Source: Pedobacter cryoconitis (GTDB lineage Bacteria > Bacteroidota > Bacteroidia > Sphingobacteriales > Sphingobacteriaceae). From it: a DNA stretch of 64,000 nucleotides. The position numbers and the translations under genes are program-made. Shown piece after piece: positions 25,845-35,427 of this stretch (positions are counted from its first letter, which is position 1; every line of letters starts with the position of its first letter). The stretch is from NCBI RefSeq assembly GCF_014200595.1, contig NZ_JACHCG010000001.1:3038001-3102000 (forward strand), written 5' to 3'. Below the pieces are notes generated by a model. It made no database searches and was not told where the DNA came from. It saw nothing but the letters and a program-made list of their open reading frames with translations.

Positions 25845-28815
25845 TTGTATAATTTAGATAAGCCTGATACTTTTTCATAAAATGATAAGTCAGGCACTCA
25901 TATTCCCTGGGGTTATCCTCGAATATTCTATTGATATGCATATGTATAAGACTGGTAAGCAGATTATGCTTATCGTCAGATTTCCAGTTTGACAGTTTCT
26001 CATTAAGTGAAATAAGGAATTGATTAAGATATAAATATACACTGTTATTCTTATGCACTGAAAATTGCTCATTTTTAACCAATTCTGCCCGAAAATTCCT
26101 ATACTTCAAATCCAGTCTACGCTCAACTTCTTTATCTGCATCGCTAAATTCTGCTAAAAGGCTATTAAATACAATGTTAAAAAATTCAAGACGCTGGGCT
26201 TTGTCTTTAATAAAGCATTTAACTATTAAAATTACAGAGTGTACTGCAAAATTTAATTTAAATCTCGTATCTGATGAATTTGTTTGAAATGCAGTAAGAA
26301 TATATTCACTATCCAAATAAAATAAGGTTTCTATTTCGTCTATCAATTCTGCCGAATACCTTTCTAATTCTCTCTGATAAGTATCGAGTAAAATGTTTGA
26401 AACTTTACCGGAATCCGATAACGGCCTTAGTTTTTCATTTAGTTTTGCCAACAGACTATAAGCAGATTTTTTAGCAGTAAAAAACCTTAGTCTAATATGA
26501 TGTTCGGGATCATTATACCTGATAAAAAACCATTTAAATCCTGGGTTATTTTTTTTATATTCCTTCAAAACTGGTAGCACAATGTTAAGTAAAATACTGT
26601 CCATTTGTGAGCTATGTGCGTATAATTTAAAATACAACCATTCATCTGCCAGAAGAAATTTACGTTTGACCTTTAATTTTTTGACATCCCCAATAATATT
26701 GGCCATCGTCTTTGGCGGGGGATATGATTTAGATTTATTGATCACACAAGCTATATACTGACTCATTTGAGGCTTTTTTTGTGTTTCATATAAATCTGCA
26801 TCATCAGGAAAAACATATTCTTTGAGCGTTATTATTTTTTTATTCTTAATACATTTCCTGAACATTTCGAGATCAGTTTTGCTATTTCTATTAAAGACAA
26901 GAAAATTATCTCTTTCGTTCAAACTAAAGCACACAGGCAGGTTTAATTCTTCTCCATAGCTATCATCCCCTGCAACAATTTGTTTTATTCCAGGCTCCTT
27001 TAAAATCCAAGTAGCAGGACAAAGAACTGCTCTTCCAAGCTGCACACGTGGATAGTAATCCAATCCAGGAAAAAAGCTCTCCAAGGAAAAACCCAAACTT
27101 GACTTCACTCCCTGGTACTGTAAATCACAAAGAAATCTAAATACAGGAATGGTTGTAAGTAAAGTATTATAGGCACAGGAAAGCCGTGGTATGATATATT
27201 TATTAAGTTTGACTGATCTCAAAAGAATGGTATTCCCACTTATGGATATACATAGGTCTTCCAACTTGATCGTATTTTTCTGTGGCCGTCCGGGATGTGT
27301 CAATATTGGAATTTCATAAGGATAAAAATTTCCTCTCTGCTTTATATTTGAACCTTTATCCGCCGGTGAAAAAGCAATTTCAGCAAATATAAAATCATTG
27401 TTAATTGATATTTCCTGTTCACATATCTTCTTAAGATGCTGTTCAATTTTTACGTTTGGAACACCGAACCTCCCTCCTAATTCAATTCCCGATAAGCCAC
27501 CAATCTGATCTATCCATAATTCGCGGTCAACATTTTTATATAAAATATACATACCAGGAGGCAGCAAACTCTTACTCCCGGAAATTGAGTTCATGTCATC
27601 CTGACTAAGAATAATTTTCCCCAATCCCGATTTTGAAAGATTATTCCATTTTTCAAAGAGCATTTTTTCGATCTGTCCCCATTTCACCTTACTTTCTGGT
27701 TCCCTGGACTGTCTCAAATCATTTATAAATCCATCATTCTGATTTTCAAAGGCAGAAGCCAGATTATCGTATCCAATACCAATCCCAGGATCCATTACTT
27801 CCATTAATGAAACTTCCTGACGATCATACTTTTTCAGGAAATTACGCTTAAATATATTCATTAAGTCTTCATCACGATCAGTAGTCAGCTTGTCCAGATT
27901 TTTGATCAGCGACACAAATTCAGAATGTACTTCATTATTTAACCCACCTGCAATTTCACGTTGATATAAACCGTAAGGAACTTTTTCATCATGTCTGTCA
28001 ATAACCTCCTGTATATGTTTATTGAGTTCAGGCAATGCATCTTTTTGATCATTAACAGGAATATTAAATGTTCTTAAACAACTTAAATCAAGCTGAGGAT
28101 ATTGTTTTAATAAGGATACGCAACGCTCATTAAATAATATGCCTGTAACATTTGGCATTAATTCTGAAACGATTACATGTCCTTGTACCAAAGTGTTAAA
28201 ATAATTCTCTACATCAGCATTTTGACCATATTGTTGTATCAGATAATTCAGAATAGCATTCTTTGTACGTCCCTTACTAATAAATTTCAATAAATTCTTC
28301 AAACCCGGAACCACTTTTAAATGCACTATAACATGTTTATCCTGTTTGGAATAAGCCTGGCTTACAAAATATAATTCCCGGGCCGATGTATACATCGAAT
28401 TATTTACATAATAATTGATAGCAGGTAATTCCTCTGTTTTTAAACTATTAACATAATCAAGTACGGCAACAAAATCAGGAAGCGCAGTAAACTGACCCTG
28501 TCCGACAAAGGACATAGGCTGCTGTTCGGTTGTCCACTTAGCGAGTGAAAAAGAAGAAAAAAGACCATAGGGCAATGGTCTGAAGCACATACGGTTTAAA
28601 TATTTCCATAACGTGGTTTTTACCTGTTCATTAAATTGAGTATAGTCAAAGTCCTTTTTCCTTAATTCAATATACAGCGTCTGACTCGCAAAAAACATAC
28701 TGGCTCTGAAGAAATCAGTGGTTAATGCCTGTTGAAGAAAAGATTCGTTAAAATTTTCATAGCTATAAGCTGGGGACCGGACAAGTAAAAATGGATCTAC
28801 AATAAATTCAGACAT
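25828..28815 (-). CDS. LanB-type lantibiotic dehydratase, full length
   Basis: A 995-residue class I lanthipeptide dehydratase. The N-terminal glutamylation domain begins VDPFLLVRSP and contains NRMCFRPLPYGLFS (about 74-87), matching the tRNA-Glu-dependent LanB core. The C-terminal SpaB_C/thiopeptide-type elimination domain starts near 720 and keeps its signature residues: RYNDPEHHIRLR (about 766-777), ERY (about 818-820) and the SLIHMHINR block with H958. LanB enzymes dehydrate Ser/Thr of precursor peptides via glutamyl-tRNA. No LanC, protease or transporter lies nearby. The ATG at 28815 is preferred over an upstream TTG. It lies downstream of sufR on the same strand, separated by a hairpin. 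Confidence 0.92.
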   Translation of the reverse strand: MSEFIVDPFLLVRSPAYSYENFNESFLQQALTTDFFRASMFFASQTLYIELRKKDFDYTQFNEQVKTTLWKYLNRMCFRPLPYGLFSSFSLAKWTTEQQPMSFVGQGQFTALPDFVAVLDYVNSLKTEELPAINYYVNNSMYTSARELYFVSQAYSKQDKHVIVHLKVVPGLKNLLKFISKGRTKNAILNYLIQQYGQNADVENYFNTLVQGHVIVSELMPNVTGILFNERCVSLLKQYPQLDLSCLRTFNIPVNDQKDALPELNKHIQEVIDRHDEKVPYGLYQREIAGGLNNEVHSEFVSLIKNLDKLTTDRDEDLMNIFKRNFLKKYDRQEVSLMEVMDPGIGIGYDNLASAFENQNDGFINDLRQSREPESKVKWGQIEKMLFEKWNNLSKSGLGKIILSQDDMNSISGSKSLLPPGMYILYKNVDRELWIDQIGGLSGIELGGRFGVPNVKIEQHLKKICEQEISINNDFIFAEIAFSPADKGSNIKQRGNFYPYEIPILTHPGRPQKNTIKLEDLCISISGNTILLRSVKLNKYIIPRLSCAYNTLLTTIPVFRFLCDLQYQGVKSSLGFSLESFFPGLDYYPRVQLGRAVLCPATWILKEPGIKQIVAGDDSYGEELNLPVCFSLNERDNFLVFNRNSKTDLEMFRKCIKNKKIITLKEYVFPDDADLYETQKKPQMSQYIACVINKSKSYPPPKTMANIIGDVKKLKVKRKFLLADEWLYFKLYAHSSQMDSILLNIVLPVLKEYKKNNPGFKWFFIRYNDPEHHIRLRFFTAKKSAYSLLAKLNEKLRPLSDSGKVSNILLDTYQRELERYSAELIDEIETLFYLDSEYILTAFQTNSSDTRFKLNFAVHSVILIVKCFIKDKAQRLEFFNIVFNSLLAEFSDADKEVERRLDLKYRNFRAELVKNEQFSVHKNNSVYLYLNQFLISLNEKLSNWKSDDKHNLLTSLIHMHINRIFEDNPREYECLTYHFMKKYQAYLNYTTNDEF

Positions 28816-28842
28816 TTTGAGCAATAATTATATTTGGCAAAA

Positions 28843-28859
28843 TTGGGGGCAGCCCCCAA
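28843..28859 (-). terminator. GC-rich hairpin between sufR and the LanB gene
   Basis: TTGGGGGC and GCCCCCAA flank one base; on the minus strand AATTTTG follows. It lies 28 nt before the LanB start and 128 nt after the sufR stop, so it could terminate suf read-through or act as a leader hairpin. The T-tract is short. Confidence 0.5.
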
Positions 28860-28987
28860 ACGCTCGAAATTTATCAAAAAAATCCACATCTATTGTAGAT
28901 TTATGAACATTTTTTGTCTGAAAGTTGAATTAAAAAACAATCAACAATATAATTAACTGAAAATCAGCTCAATAAAAAAATATAAAA

Positions 28988-29626
28988 TTATGATTTAGCA
29001 GCAGAGATACGGTAAGCACATCTCCGGCCTCCGTCAACAATGTACTCTATACGTTTGATAGGTACATCTTCTCCCATAACGGTTTGCAAAGTTTTGAACT
29101 CTGCGCTGCATATAGCAGGATTGGCATGAGCCGCAGCACCGATAGGGCAATGGTTTTCGATAAAGATAAACCCTTCTTCATCTTTGATTACCTGGGCCAT
29201 ATAGCCCTCTTGTGTCCGGATAGACACAAAACTATTAATCCTTTTTTCCAGGTCGGATACCCCTTCCAGTTCTTTTAAATATTTATTGGTCCCCTTTTCA
29301 CCGTTAGCAGTAATCAACTGTGAAACAGCCCCCTCTCCTAACAATTCTTTCATCACCTCCATCAACTTCACTGTTAATGCAGCATGGGTATCAGGGAAAC
29401 GGGATTGTCCCATACTGGTCAGCGACCATAATTGCTGTGGCCTTCCCCTGCCGGTTACGGTTTTACTTGAAGTAACCAGCCCTTCTTTTTCCAGTCGAAG
29501 CATCTGGAAACGCGCTCCTTCTACTGTCACCTTAAATTCCCGGGCAAGCGACAATAGAGACTGCGGCCCGCTGGTTTTCAGCAGGTTCACAGCACCTTCC
29601 CTAAATGGCACTTTACTTTCTTCCAT
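28988..29626 (-). CDS. sufR: SufR-like Fe-S-sensing transcriptional regulator
   Basis: A 212-residue DeoR/ArsR-like winged-helix regulator. The helix-turn-helix lies at about 20-60 (SLLSLAREFKVTVEGARFQML), with RGRPQQLW in the wing. The C-terminal half has C160, C173 (spacing x12) and C203, with ENHCPIGAAA and GRRCAYRI as in cluster-binding SufR proteins. SufR represses suf genes when its Fe-S cluster is occupied. Here it is the last gene of the operon rather than divergent as in cyanobacteria; its ATG overlaps the sufT-like stop (TAATG). A predicted operator lies at 35271-35302. Confidence 0.88.
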   Translation of the reverse strand: MEESKVPFREGAVNLLKTSGPQSLLSLAREFKVTVEGARFQMLRLEKEGLVTSSKTVTGRGRPQQLWSLTSMGQSRFPDTHAALTVKLMEVMKELLGEGAVSQLITANGEKGTNKYLKELEGVSDLEKRINSFVSIRTQEGYMAQVIKDEEGFIFIENHCPIGAAAHANPAICSAEFKTLQTVMGEDVPIKRIEYIVDGGRRCAYRISAAKS

Positions 29627-29937
29627 TACAACCAGCCCAATTCTAATCTTGCTTCATCACTCATCATATCTCTATCCCATGGCGGATCAAAAGTAAGGCG
29701 TACTTCTACTTCATTTACACCTTCTACGGCTTTCACCTTCGTTTCTACTTCACCCAGAATTTCTCCGGCAGCAGGACAGGCTGGCGCAGTCAGCGTCATA
29801 TAAATATGTACGTTATTATCTTCCAGCATATCAATTTTATAGATCAGGCCCAGTTCATAGATATTTACTGGTATCTCCGGATCATAAATGGTATGCAGCG
29901 CTTCTTCAATCTTATCTCTTAACAATGGTTCGTTCAT
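29626..29937 (-). CDS. sufT: SufT-like MIP18/DUF59 family Fe-S assembly protein
   Basis: A 103-residue DUF59 protein. The family pattern is clear: LHTIYDPEIPVNIYELGLIY at about 14-33, the Cys-containing TLTAPACPAAGEI, and a C-terminal FDPPWDRDMMSDEAR. Such proteins help mature or deliver Fe-S clusters (SufT, or the PaaD-like group). It lies within the suf operon between sufE and sufR, and its stop overlaps the sufR start. Confidence 0.9.
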   Translation of the reverse strand: MNEPLLRDKIEEALHTIYDPEIPVNIYELGLIYKIDMLEDNNVHIYMTLTAPACPAAGEILGEVETKVKAVEGVNEVEVRLTFDPPWDRDMMSDEARLELGWL

Positions 29938-29948
29938 AATAATATCTT

Positions 29949-30368
29949 TTAATCCTGTGATTTAAAAGCCAGAGCGTACATTTTCATTTGTTTTAGCATG
30001 GCCAGCAATCCGTTGGAACGGTTTGGGGACAAATGATTTTGTAAACCTATGGTATTTATAAAATACAAATCTGCATCTATGATTTCCTGTGGTGTATGTC
30101 CGGATAAGACCCGGACCATCATACTGATTAAGCCTTTGGTAATAATTGCGTCACTGTCAGCTGTAAATATTATTTTACCGGCTGTATACTCCGGATGTAA
30201 CCAGACACTTGACTGACATCCTTTAATCAGGTTCTCAGGAATTTTATATTGTGCATCAATTAAAGGAAGTTCTTTCCCCATATCAATGATATTCTCATAT
30301 TTATCCATCCAGTCTGAAAAGAGTTCAAACTCTTCTATAATCTCGTCCTGTTGTTCGTTAATCGTCAT
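29949..30368 (-). CDS. sufE: Sulfur acceptor protein SufE
   Basis: A 139-residue SufE-family protein that accepts persulfide sulfur from SufS and passes it to the SufBCD scaffold. The active Cys lies in LIKGCQSSVW, and GLISMMVRVLSGHTPQEI and the C-terminal GLQNHLSPNRSNGLLAML are family hallmarks. It follows sufS after 9 nt and has normal length. Confidence 0.94.
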   Translation of the reverse strand: MTINEQQDEIIEEFELFSDWMDKYENIIDMGKELPLIDAQYKIPENLIKGCQSSVWLHPEYTAGKIIFTADSDAIITKGLISMMVRVLSGHTPQEIIDADLYFINTIGLQNHLSPNRSNGLLAMLKQMKMYALAFKSQD

Positions 30369-30377
30369 CTGTAAAAA

Positions 30378-31601
30378 TTATATGAGTATAGCGGCAGCTC
30401 TTTTTATTCCGGCTACCAGTAAATCCACTTCTGAACGGGTATTGTAAAAAGCAAATGAAGCCCTGCATGTTCCTGGTATACCAAAAAAGTCCATCACAGG
30501 TTCAGTACAATGGTGCCCGGTACGAATAGCTATTCCTTGTTTATCCAGTAACTCTCCAAGGTCATAAGGATGCACGTTATCAATCAAAAATGAAATTACA
30601 CTGGCACGCTGAGTGGCTTTACCAATAAATTTAAGATTGTCGATGCCAGCAAGTTGCTCCAGTGCATAATTTAATAATTCATCCTCTTTCTCTTGTATAG
30701 CATCCAGGCCGATAGCTTTGACGTAATCTATGGCTGCACCCAGCCCGATTGCTCCACTGATATCCGGAGTACCTGCCTCAAATTTGTAGGGCAAATCGTT
30801 GTAAATCGTCTTTTCGAAAGTAACTGTTTTGATCATATCTCCACCTCCCTGATAAGGAGGAATCATATTCAGCCATTTTTCTTTACCATAGAGCGCACCA
30901 ATTCCGGTAGGCCCGTAAATTTTGTGTCCTGAAAAAACAAGAAAATCAACATCCAGTTCCTGTACATCTATGGGTAAATGCTGTATAGCCTGTGCAGCGT
31001 CAATCATTACAGGAATATTTTTTGCATGTGCCTGTTTAATGATCTCCCTGATTGGATTAATAGTCCCTAAAGAGTTGGAGACATAAGTAACTGATACCAG
31101 TTTTACACTTTCGTCTAAAAGCGCTGGCAAAGCATCCATTTGCAGCACTCCATTTTCATCCATAGGGATAACCTTTAAGGTTGCTCCCCGCTCTTCACAA
31201 ATCATTTGCCAGGGCACAATATTCGAATGGTGTTCCATCGCAGAAATCAGAATACTATCACCTTGATGCAGGAATTTTTTCCCAAAGGAAGATGCTACGA
31301 GATTAATTCCGTCAGTCGTGCCTTTAGTAAAGATAACTTCGTGCGTAAATGCAGCATTTATAAATTTACTGACCTTGTGGCGCGCTTCTTCGTAAGCAGC
31401 TGTTGCCTGCTGACTAAGCAAGTGCACACCGCGGTGTACATTACTGTTGCAAGTTTTATAATAATCCTCTACAGCTGCTAAAACTGCTGTAGGTTTCTGT
31501 GTTGTCGCCGCATTATCAAGGTATACTAAATCCTTTCCATATACTTTGGTATGCAGTATAGGAAAGTCTTCTCTGATATTTTCTGCTATTGATTTGCCCA
31601 T
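30378..31601 (-). CDS. sufS: Cysteine desulfurase SufS
   Basis: A 407-residue PLP enzyme of the group II cysteine desulfurases that releases sulfur from cysteine. It has VYLDNAATTQKP near the N terminus, the PLP-lysine in FSGHKIYGPTGIG and the catalytic Cys in IRTGHHCTEPVM on a short loop, typical of SufS rather than IscS. The ATG at 31601 is preferred to a GTG two codons upstream because the GAGGGTGG stretch then serves as ribosome-binding site. It follows sufD by 13 nt. Confidence 0.96.
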   Translation of the reverse strand: MGKSIAENIREDFPILHTKVYGKDLVYLDNAATTQKPTAVLAAVEDYYKTCNSNVHRGVHLLSQQATAAYEEARHKVSKFINAAFTHEVIFTKGTTDGINLVASSFGKKFLHQGDSILISAMEHHSNIVPWQMICEERGATLKVIPMDENGVLQMDALPALLDESVKLVSVTYVSNSLGTINPIREIIKQAHAKNIPVMIDAAQAIQHLPIDVQELDVDFLVFSGHKIYGPTGIGALYGKEKWLNMIPPYQGGGDMIKTVTFEKTIYNDLPYKFEAGTPDISGAIGLGAAIDYVKAIGLDAIQEKEDELLNYALEQLAGIDNLKFIGKATQRASVISFLIDNVHPYDLGELLDKQGIAIRTGHHCTEPVMDFFGIPGTCRASFAFYNTRSEVDLLVAGIKRAAAILI

Positions 31602-31614
31602 TTCCACCCTCTTT

Positions 31615-32946
31615 TTAAATGATTGTTGCTAATGAATTTTCCATCTTTTTATAAATTAAAGATTGAACAAAATCCTTTATTGCTTCATTCTCAATTTTTT
31701 GAGTAACATCAAACATAAACGCTTCTACCAGTAATTTACGGGAAGATTCTTCAGATATCCCTCTTGAACGCAGGTAAAACAATGATTCAGGATCAAATTG
31801 TCCTACTGTACAGCCATGGCTGCATTTTACATCATCTGCAAAAATCTCTAATTGAGGTTTAGCAAAAACCTGTGCTTTATCGCTTAGTAAAAGATTATTA
31901 TTTTGCTGAAAAGCATTGGTTTTCTGCGCTGGACGTTCTACAAATACTTTTCCGTTAAATACGGCTTTACCTTTGTCTAACAACACCCCTTTATAAATCT
32001 CATTGCTATCGCAATGCGGAAAACGATGGTGAATAGCAGTATGGTTATCCGTTAACTGATGACCTGCTACCAGGTATAAACCTAACAGGTGAGTTTCAGT
32101 TGCTGTACCATTCAGTACAATTTCCAGGTTATTCCGGATCAGTTCTGCACCAGGTAAATTAAACATGAAGTTATCATAACGGCTATTACGTTCTTGTGTA
32201 ATGTGGTTATAATTGATCAGCCTGTCTTCTGCTGCATTATCCTGAATCACATACTGGATCAGGTTTGCATTTTCTTTGACAGTCACCTGTGTTACACTGT
32301 TCATCAATACACGCTGTGCATTTCCTAAAGTGACAGCACTATCAATCAGTTCTGCTTTTGCATTTTCATTCACGACAATTAAATGGCGCGGCTGAAAAAG
32401 CATATTTTCAGTAGCTGTGTAAAGGTGGATAATCTGTACTGGTTTGTCTAACACTACATTTTTGGGTACTTCAAGGAAATATCCATCTGTAAAAAATGCA
32501 GTATTTAATGCGTACATTCTATTACCTTCTGCTTCTTTACAGGTAATATAGTCTTTATAGCTTTCTGTATTGATCACACTTTCCAGCGGAAGAACGATCA
32601 ATTGATCAGCTTCTGGTAAAACTGATAAGTCAAATTGGATTTTACCATTCAGTAAAACCAATAACCAGGCGTCCAGACCGGGTATAGTTGCTGCTGTTAT
32701 TGCTTTTTTAACGTCCTGCTGATCTGTGTTTCCTGTGGTTAAAGAAAAAGTATCAGTAAGAAACGGGGTCAGATTAGTGAATTTCCAGTCTTCATCTTTT
32801 GATGTCGGAAAACCTTTAGCTTTAAATAACTCAAAGGCATCTTCTCTTGATTTTGATAAATCGCCGTTAGTATTTTCACCTTTGGGAGCATTTTCAAACT
32901 CAGTGATCAATTGATTATAGAATGGAGCTGTTAACTGATTTACCAT
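31615..32946 (-). CDS. sufD: Fe-S scaffold subunit SufD
   Basis: A 443-residue SufD, the beta-helix partner of SufB in the SufBC2D scaffold complex. The right-handed beta-helix fills the central region; the C-terminal block has DDVKCSHGCTVGQFDPESLFYLRSRGI, with the conserved Cys and His used at the SufB-SufD interface. A PTSKDEDWKFTN segment occurs near residue 50 as in the family. It starts 1 nt after sufC ends. Confidence 0.95.
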   Translation of the reverse strand: MVNQLTAPFYNQLITEFENAPKGENTNGDLSKSREDAFELFKAKGFPTSKDEDWKFTNLTPFLTDTFSLTTGNTDQQDVKKAITAATIPGLDAWLLVLLNGKIQFDLSVLPEADQLIVLPLESVINTESYKDYITCKEAEGNRMYALNTAFFTDGYFLEVPKNVVLDKPVQIIHLYTATENMLFQPRHLIVVNENAKAELIDSAVTLGNAQRVLMNSVTQVTVKENANLIQYVIQDNAAEDRLINYNHITQERNSRYDNFMFNLPGAELIRNNLEIVLNGTATETHLLGLYLVAGHQLTDNHTAIHHRFPHCDSNEIYKGVLLDKGKAVFNGKVFVERPAQKTNAFQQNNNLLLSDKAQVFAKPQLEIFADDVKCSHGCTVGQFDPESLFYLRSRGISEESSRKLLVEAFMFDVTQKIENEAIKDFVQSLIYKKMENSLATII

Positions 32947-32947
32947 C

Positions 32948-33721
32948 TTATATTTTATTTATTGATTCATTGCCGTGGAACTCTTCTTTCAACCAGTCAT
33001 ATCCCTTTTCTTCCAGTTCCAATGCCAGTTCTTTTGTACCTGAACGTACAATCTGACCATTGTATAATACGTGTACAAAATCAGGTACGATATATTCCAA
33101 TAAGCGTTGATAGTGTGTAATCAATACAAAAGCATTATCTGCCGAACGTAATTTATTGATACCGTTAGATACAATACGTAAAGCATCAATATCCAGTCCT
33201 GAGTCTGTTTCATCCAAGATTGATAATTTTGGCTCCAGCATCGCTAATTGAAATACTTCATTTCTTTTTTTCTCTCCTCCGGAAAAACCCTGATTCAGAG
33301 AACGGTTAGCCAATTTGGCTTCGAATTCTACCAGCGCTTGTTTTTCCTTCGTCATTTTCAGGAATTCTTTAGCAGAAAGCGGTGGAAGATTACGGTGAAT
33401 CCTGATTTCGCTTAAAGCAGTTCTTAAGAAGTTAATATTCGATACTCCAGGAATTTCTACAGGATATTGAAATGCAAGAAAAACACCTTCACGCGCACGT
33501 ACTTCAGGTTTCATATCCAACAGGTTTTTACCGTCAAGCCAAACTTCACCTTCAGTAATCTCGTAATTTTCACGACCCGCCAGCACAGATGCCAATGAAC
33601 TTTTGCCAGACCCGTTAGGTCCCATAATCGCATGTACTTCACCGGCTTTCACCTCCAGGTTAATTCCTTTTAATATTTCTTTTCCTTCAATATTCGCATG
33701 AAGATTTTTTATTGATAACAT
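32948..33721 (-). CDS. sufC: Fe-S assembly ATPase SufC
   Basis: A 257-residue ABC-type ATPase of the SufBCD complex. Walker A GPNGSGKSS, signature FSGGEKKRNEVFQLAMLEP, Walker B with LSILDETDSGLDIDAL and the switch ITHYQRLLEYIVPD are all present and typical of SufC. It is soluble and acts with SufB and SufD, not as a transporter. It sits 23 nt after sufB. Confidence 0.97.
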   Translation of the reverse strand: MLSIKNLHANIEGKEILKGINLEVKAGEVHAIMGPNGSGKSSLASVLAGRENYEITEGEVWLDGKNLLDMKPEVRAREGVFLAFQYPVEIPGVSNINFLRTALSEIRIHRNLPPLSAKEFLKMTKEKQALVEFEAKLANRSLNQGFSGGEKKRNEVFQLAMLEPKLSILDETDSGLDIDALRIVSNGINKLRSADNAFVLITHYQRLLEYIVPDFVHVLYNGQIVRSGTKELALELEEKGYDWLKEEFHGNESINKI

Positions 33722-33744
33722 ATTATTCTTTATTTTTTTATGAT

Positions 33745-35193
33745 CTACCCTACGCTGCCTTCGAGTGTAAGAGAAAGTAATTTTTGAGCTTCTACTGCAA
33801 ATTCCATTGGCAATTGATTAAGTACATCTTTTGCATATCCATTAACGATTAACGCAATGGCTTGTTCTGCATCAATTCCACGCTGATTCAGATAAAATAC
33901 CTGATCTTCTCCGATTTTGGAGGTTGTAGCTTCATGCTCTATGGTCGCCGTATTATTTTTAGATTCGATATATGGGAAAGTATGCGCACCACAACGATCA
34001 CCAATTAATAAAGAGTCACATTGTGTAAAGTTTCGTGCGTAAGCTGCTTTAGGCCCCATTTGTACTAAACCGCGATAGCTGTTTTGACCTTGTCCGGCCG
34101 AAATACCTTTAGAGATAATCCTGCTTTTAGTATGGGCCCCAAGATGATATATTTTTGTTCCGGTATCTGCAATCTGCATGTTATTGGTCACCGCAACAGA
34201 ATAAAATTCACCTGAAGAATAATCACCTTGTAACAGGATACTTGGATATTTCCAGGTAATTGCTGAACCAGTTTCTACTTGTGTCCATGAAATTTTAGCA
34301 CGCTCACCACGGCAGGCACCACGTTTGGTTACAAAATTAAAGATCCCTCCTTTTCCTTCTTTATCTCCAGGATACCAGTTTTGTACCGTAGAATACTTGA
34401 TCTCTGCACCTTTCATGGCAATTAGCTCTACTACAGCAGCATGCAATTGATTTTCATCACGCATCGGCGCGGTACATCCTTCCAGATAACTTACATAACT
34501 ATCTTCATCAGCAATAATCAATGTACGTTCAAACTGACCCGTATTTTCAGCATTAATCCTGAAATAAGTAGAAAGTTCCATCGGGCATCTTACTCCTTTA
34601 GGGATGTATACAAAAGATCCATCTGAAAACACAGCGGTGTTCAAAGAAGCAAAAACATTGTCTGTATGCGGAACTACCGAACCCAGATATTTCTGTATCA
34701 GCTCAGGATGTTCTTTAACAGCATCACTGATAGAGCAGAAAATAATCCCCAGTTCGTTCAGATGTTTTTTATAAGTGGTAGTTACTGATACACTATCAAA
34801 TACAACATCCACAGCGACGCCTGCCAGTTGTTTCTGTTCTGACATCGGGATGCCTAATTTCTCAAAGGTACGCAGCAACTCAGGATCTACTTCATCCAGT
34901 GAGGCATACTTAGCTTGTTGCTTGGGAGCGGCATAATAAGAAATAGACTGGAAGTCAATTTCGGGCATCTTAAAGTTTTGCCATTGCGGCATTTCTTGCT
35001 TCTGGAAAGCTTTGAAACCTTTCATCCGCCAATCGAGGAGCCATTGGGGTTCATTCTTTTTTGCAGAAATAAACCTTACTGTATCTTCGTTGAGTCCGAT
35101 TTCAGAAATATCCATATCAATCGCTGTAACAAAGCCAAATTCGTATTCACGGTTTGCCAGTTGTTCGAGCATCAAATCATCTTTTTCCATCAT
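33745..35193 (-). CDS. sufB: Fe-S scaffold subunit SufB
   Basis: A 482-residue SufB, the main scaffold protein on which clusters are built. It has [22 protein letters not shown] and a [18 protein letters not shown] block; the C-terminal Fe-S ligand region has [20 protein letters not shown]. It opens with two ATGs (35193 and 35190), either usable. It is first in the operon, under a well-formed promoter at 35253-35282 and a predicted SufR operator. Confidence 0.97.
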   Translation of the reverse strand: MMEKDDLMLEQLANREYEFGFVTAIDMDISEIGLNEDTVRFISAKKNEPQWLLDWRMKGFKAFQKQEMPQWQNFKMPEIDFQSISYYAAPKQQAKYASLDEVDPELLRTFEKLGIPMSEQKQLAGVAVDVVFDSVSVTTTYKKHLNELGIIFCSISDAVKEHPELIQKYLGSVVPHTDNVFASLNTAVFSDGSFVYIPKGVRCPMELSTYFRINAENTGQFERTLIIADEDSYVSYLEGCTAPMRDENQLHAAVVELIAMKGAEIKYSTVQNWYPGDKEGKGGIFNFVTKRGACRGERAKISWTQVETGSAITWKYPSILLQGDYSSGEFYSVAVTNNMQIADTGTKIYHLGAHTKSRIISKGISAGQGQNSYRGLVQMGPKAAYARNFTQCDSLLIGDRCGAHTFPYIESKNNTATIEHEATTSKIGEDQVFYLNQRGIDAEQAIALIVNGYAKDVLNQLPMEFAVEAQKLLSLTLEGSVG

Positions 35194-35252
35194 TGTTCAG
35201 TTTAGAAACTTTATCTGCGGCATTCGGATAGCCGGAGAGATAAAGCAGACCA

Positions 35253-35282
35253 CAAAGATAGGCAATGAGGGTAATAAACAAA
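35253..35282 (-). promoter_or_regulatory. Predicted suf operon promoter
   Basis: On the minus strand this reads TTTG, 18 bases, then TATCTTTG, an exact fit to the Bacteroidota TTTG / TAnnTTTG promoter pattern, ending 60 nt upstream of the sufB start. The -33 part lies inside the inverted repeat at 35271-35302. Confidence 0.72.
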
Positions 35283-35302
35283 GGTATTACTTTGTTTATT
35301 AC
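35271..35302. promoter_or_regulatory. 13-bp inverted repeat, candidate SufR operator
   Basis: GTAATAAACAAAG and CTTTGTTTATTAC are perfect complements separated by GTATTA (6 nt). The repeat overlaps the -33 box of the suf promoter. The CAAAG-N6-CTTTG core has the same geometry as the CAAC-N6-GTTG cyanobacterial SufR site known to me. Binding here would block RNA polymerase. It could also touch the divergent aminopeptidase promoter. Confidence 0.65.
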
Positions 35303-35427
35303 AAATAAATGAGTTTATCATCGATTTTTTGACCATTCAAGTCCTTACCAAAGGTTAATTATCAAAAAGATTACACGCATTTTCTGTTTTTCCACTTAGA
35401 TTTACAGTGATATTTTAAAGACTTAAA

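Noticed and set aside
28797..28889. A 30-codon frame on the minus strand with a C-x2-C motif before LanB, possible precursor peptide
   Set aside because: It overlaps the hairpin and the LanB start in another frame and has no leader-like features; it is probably chance.
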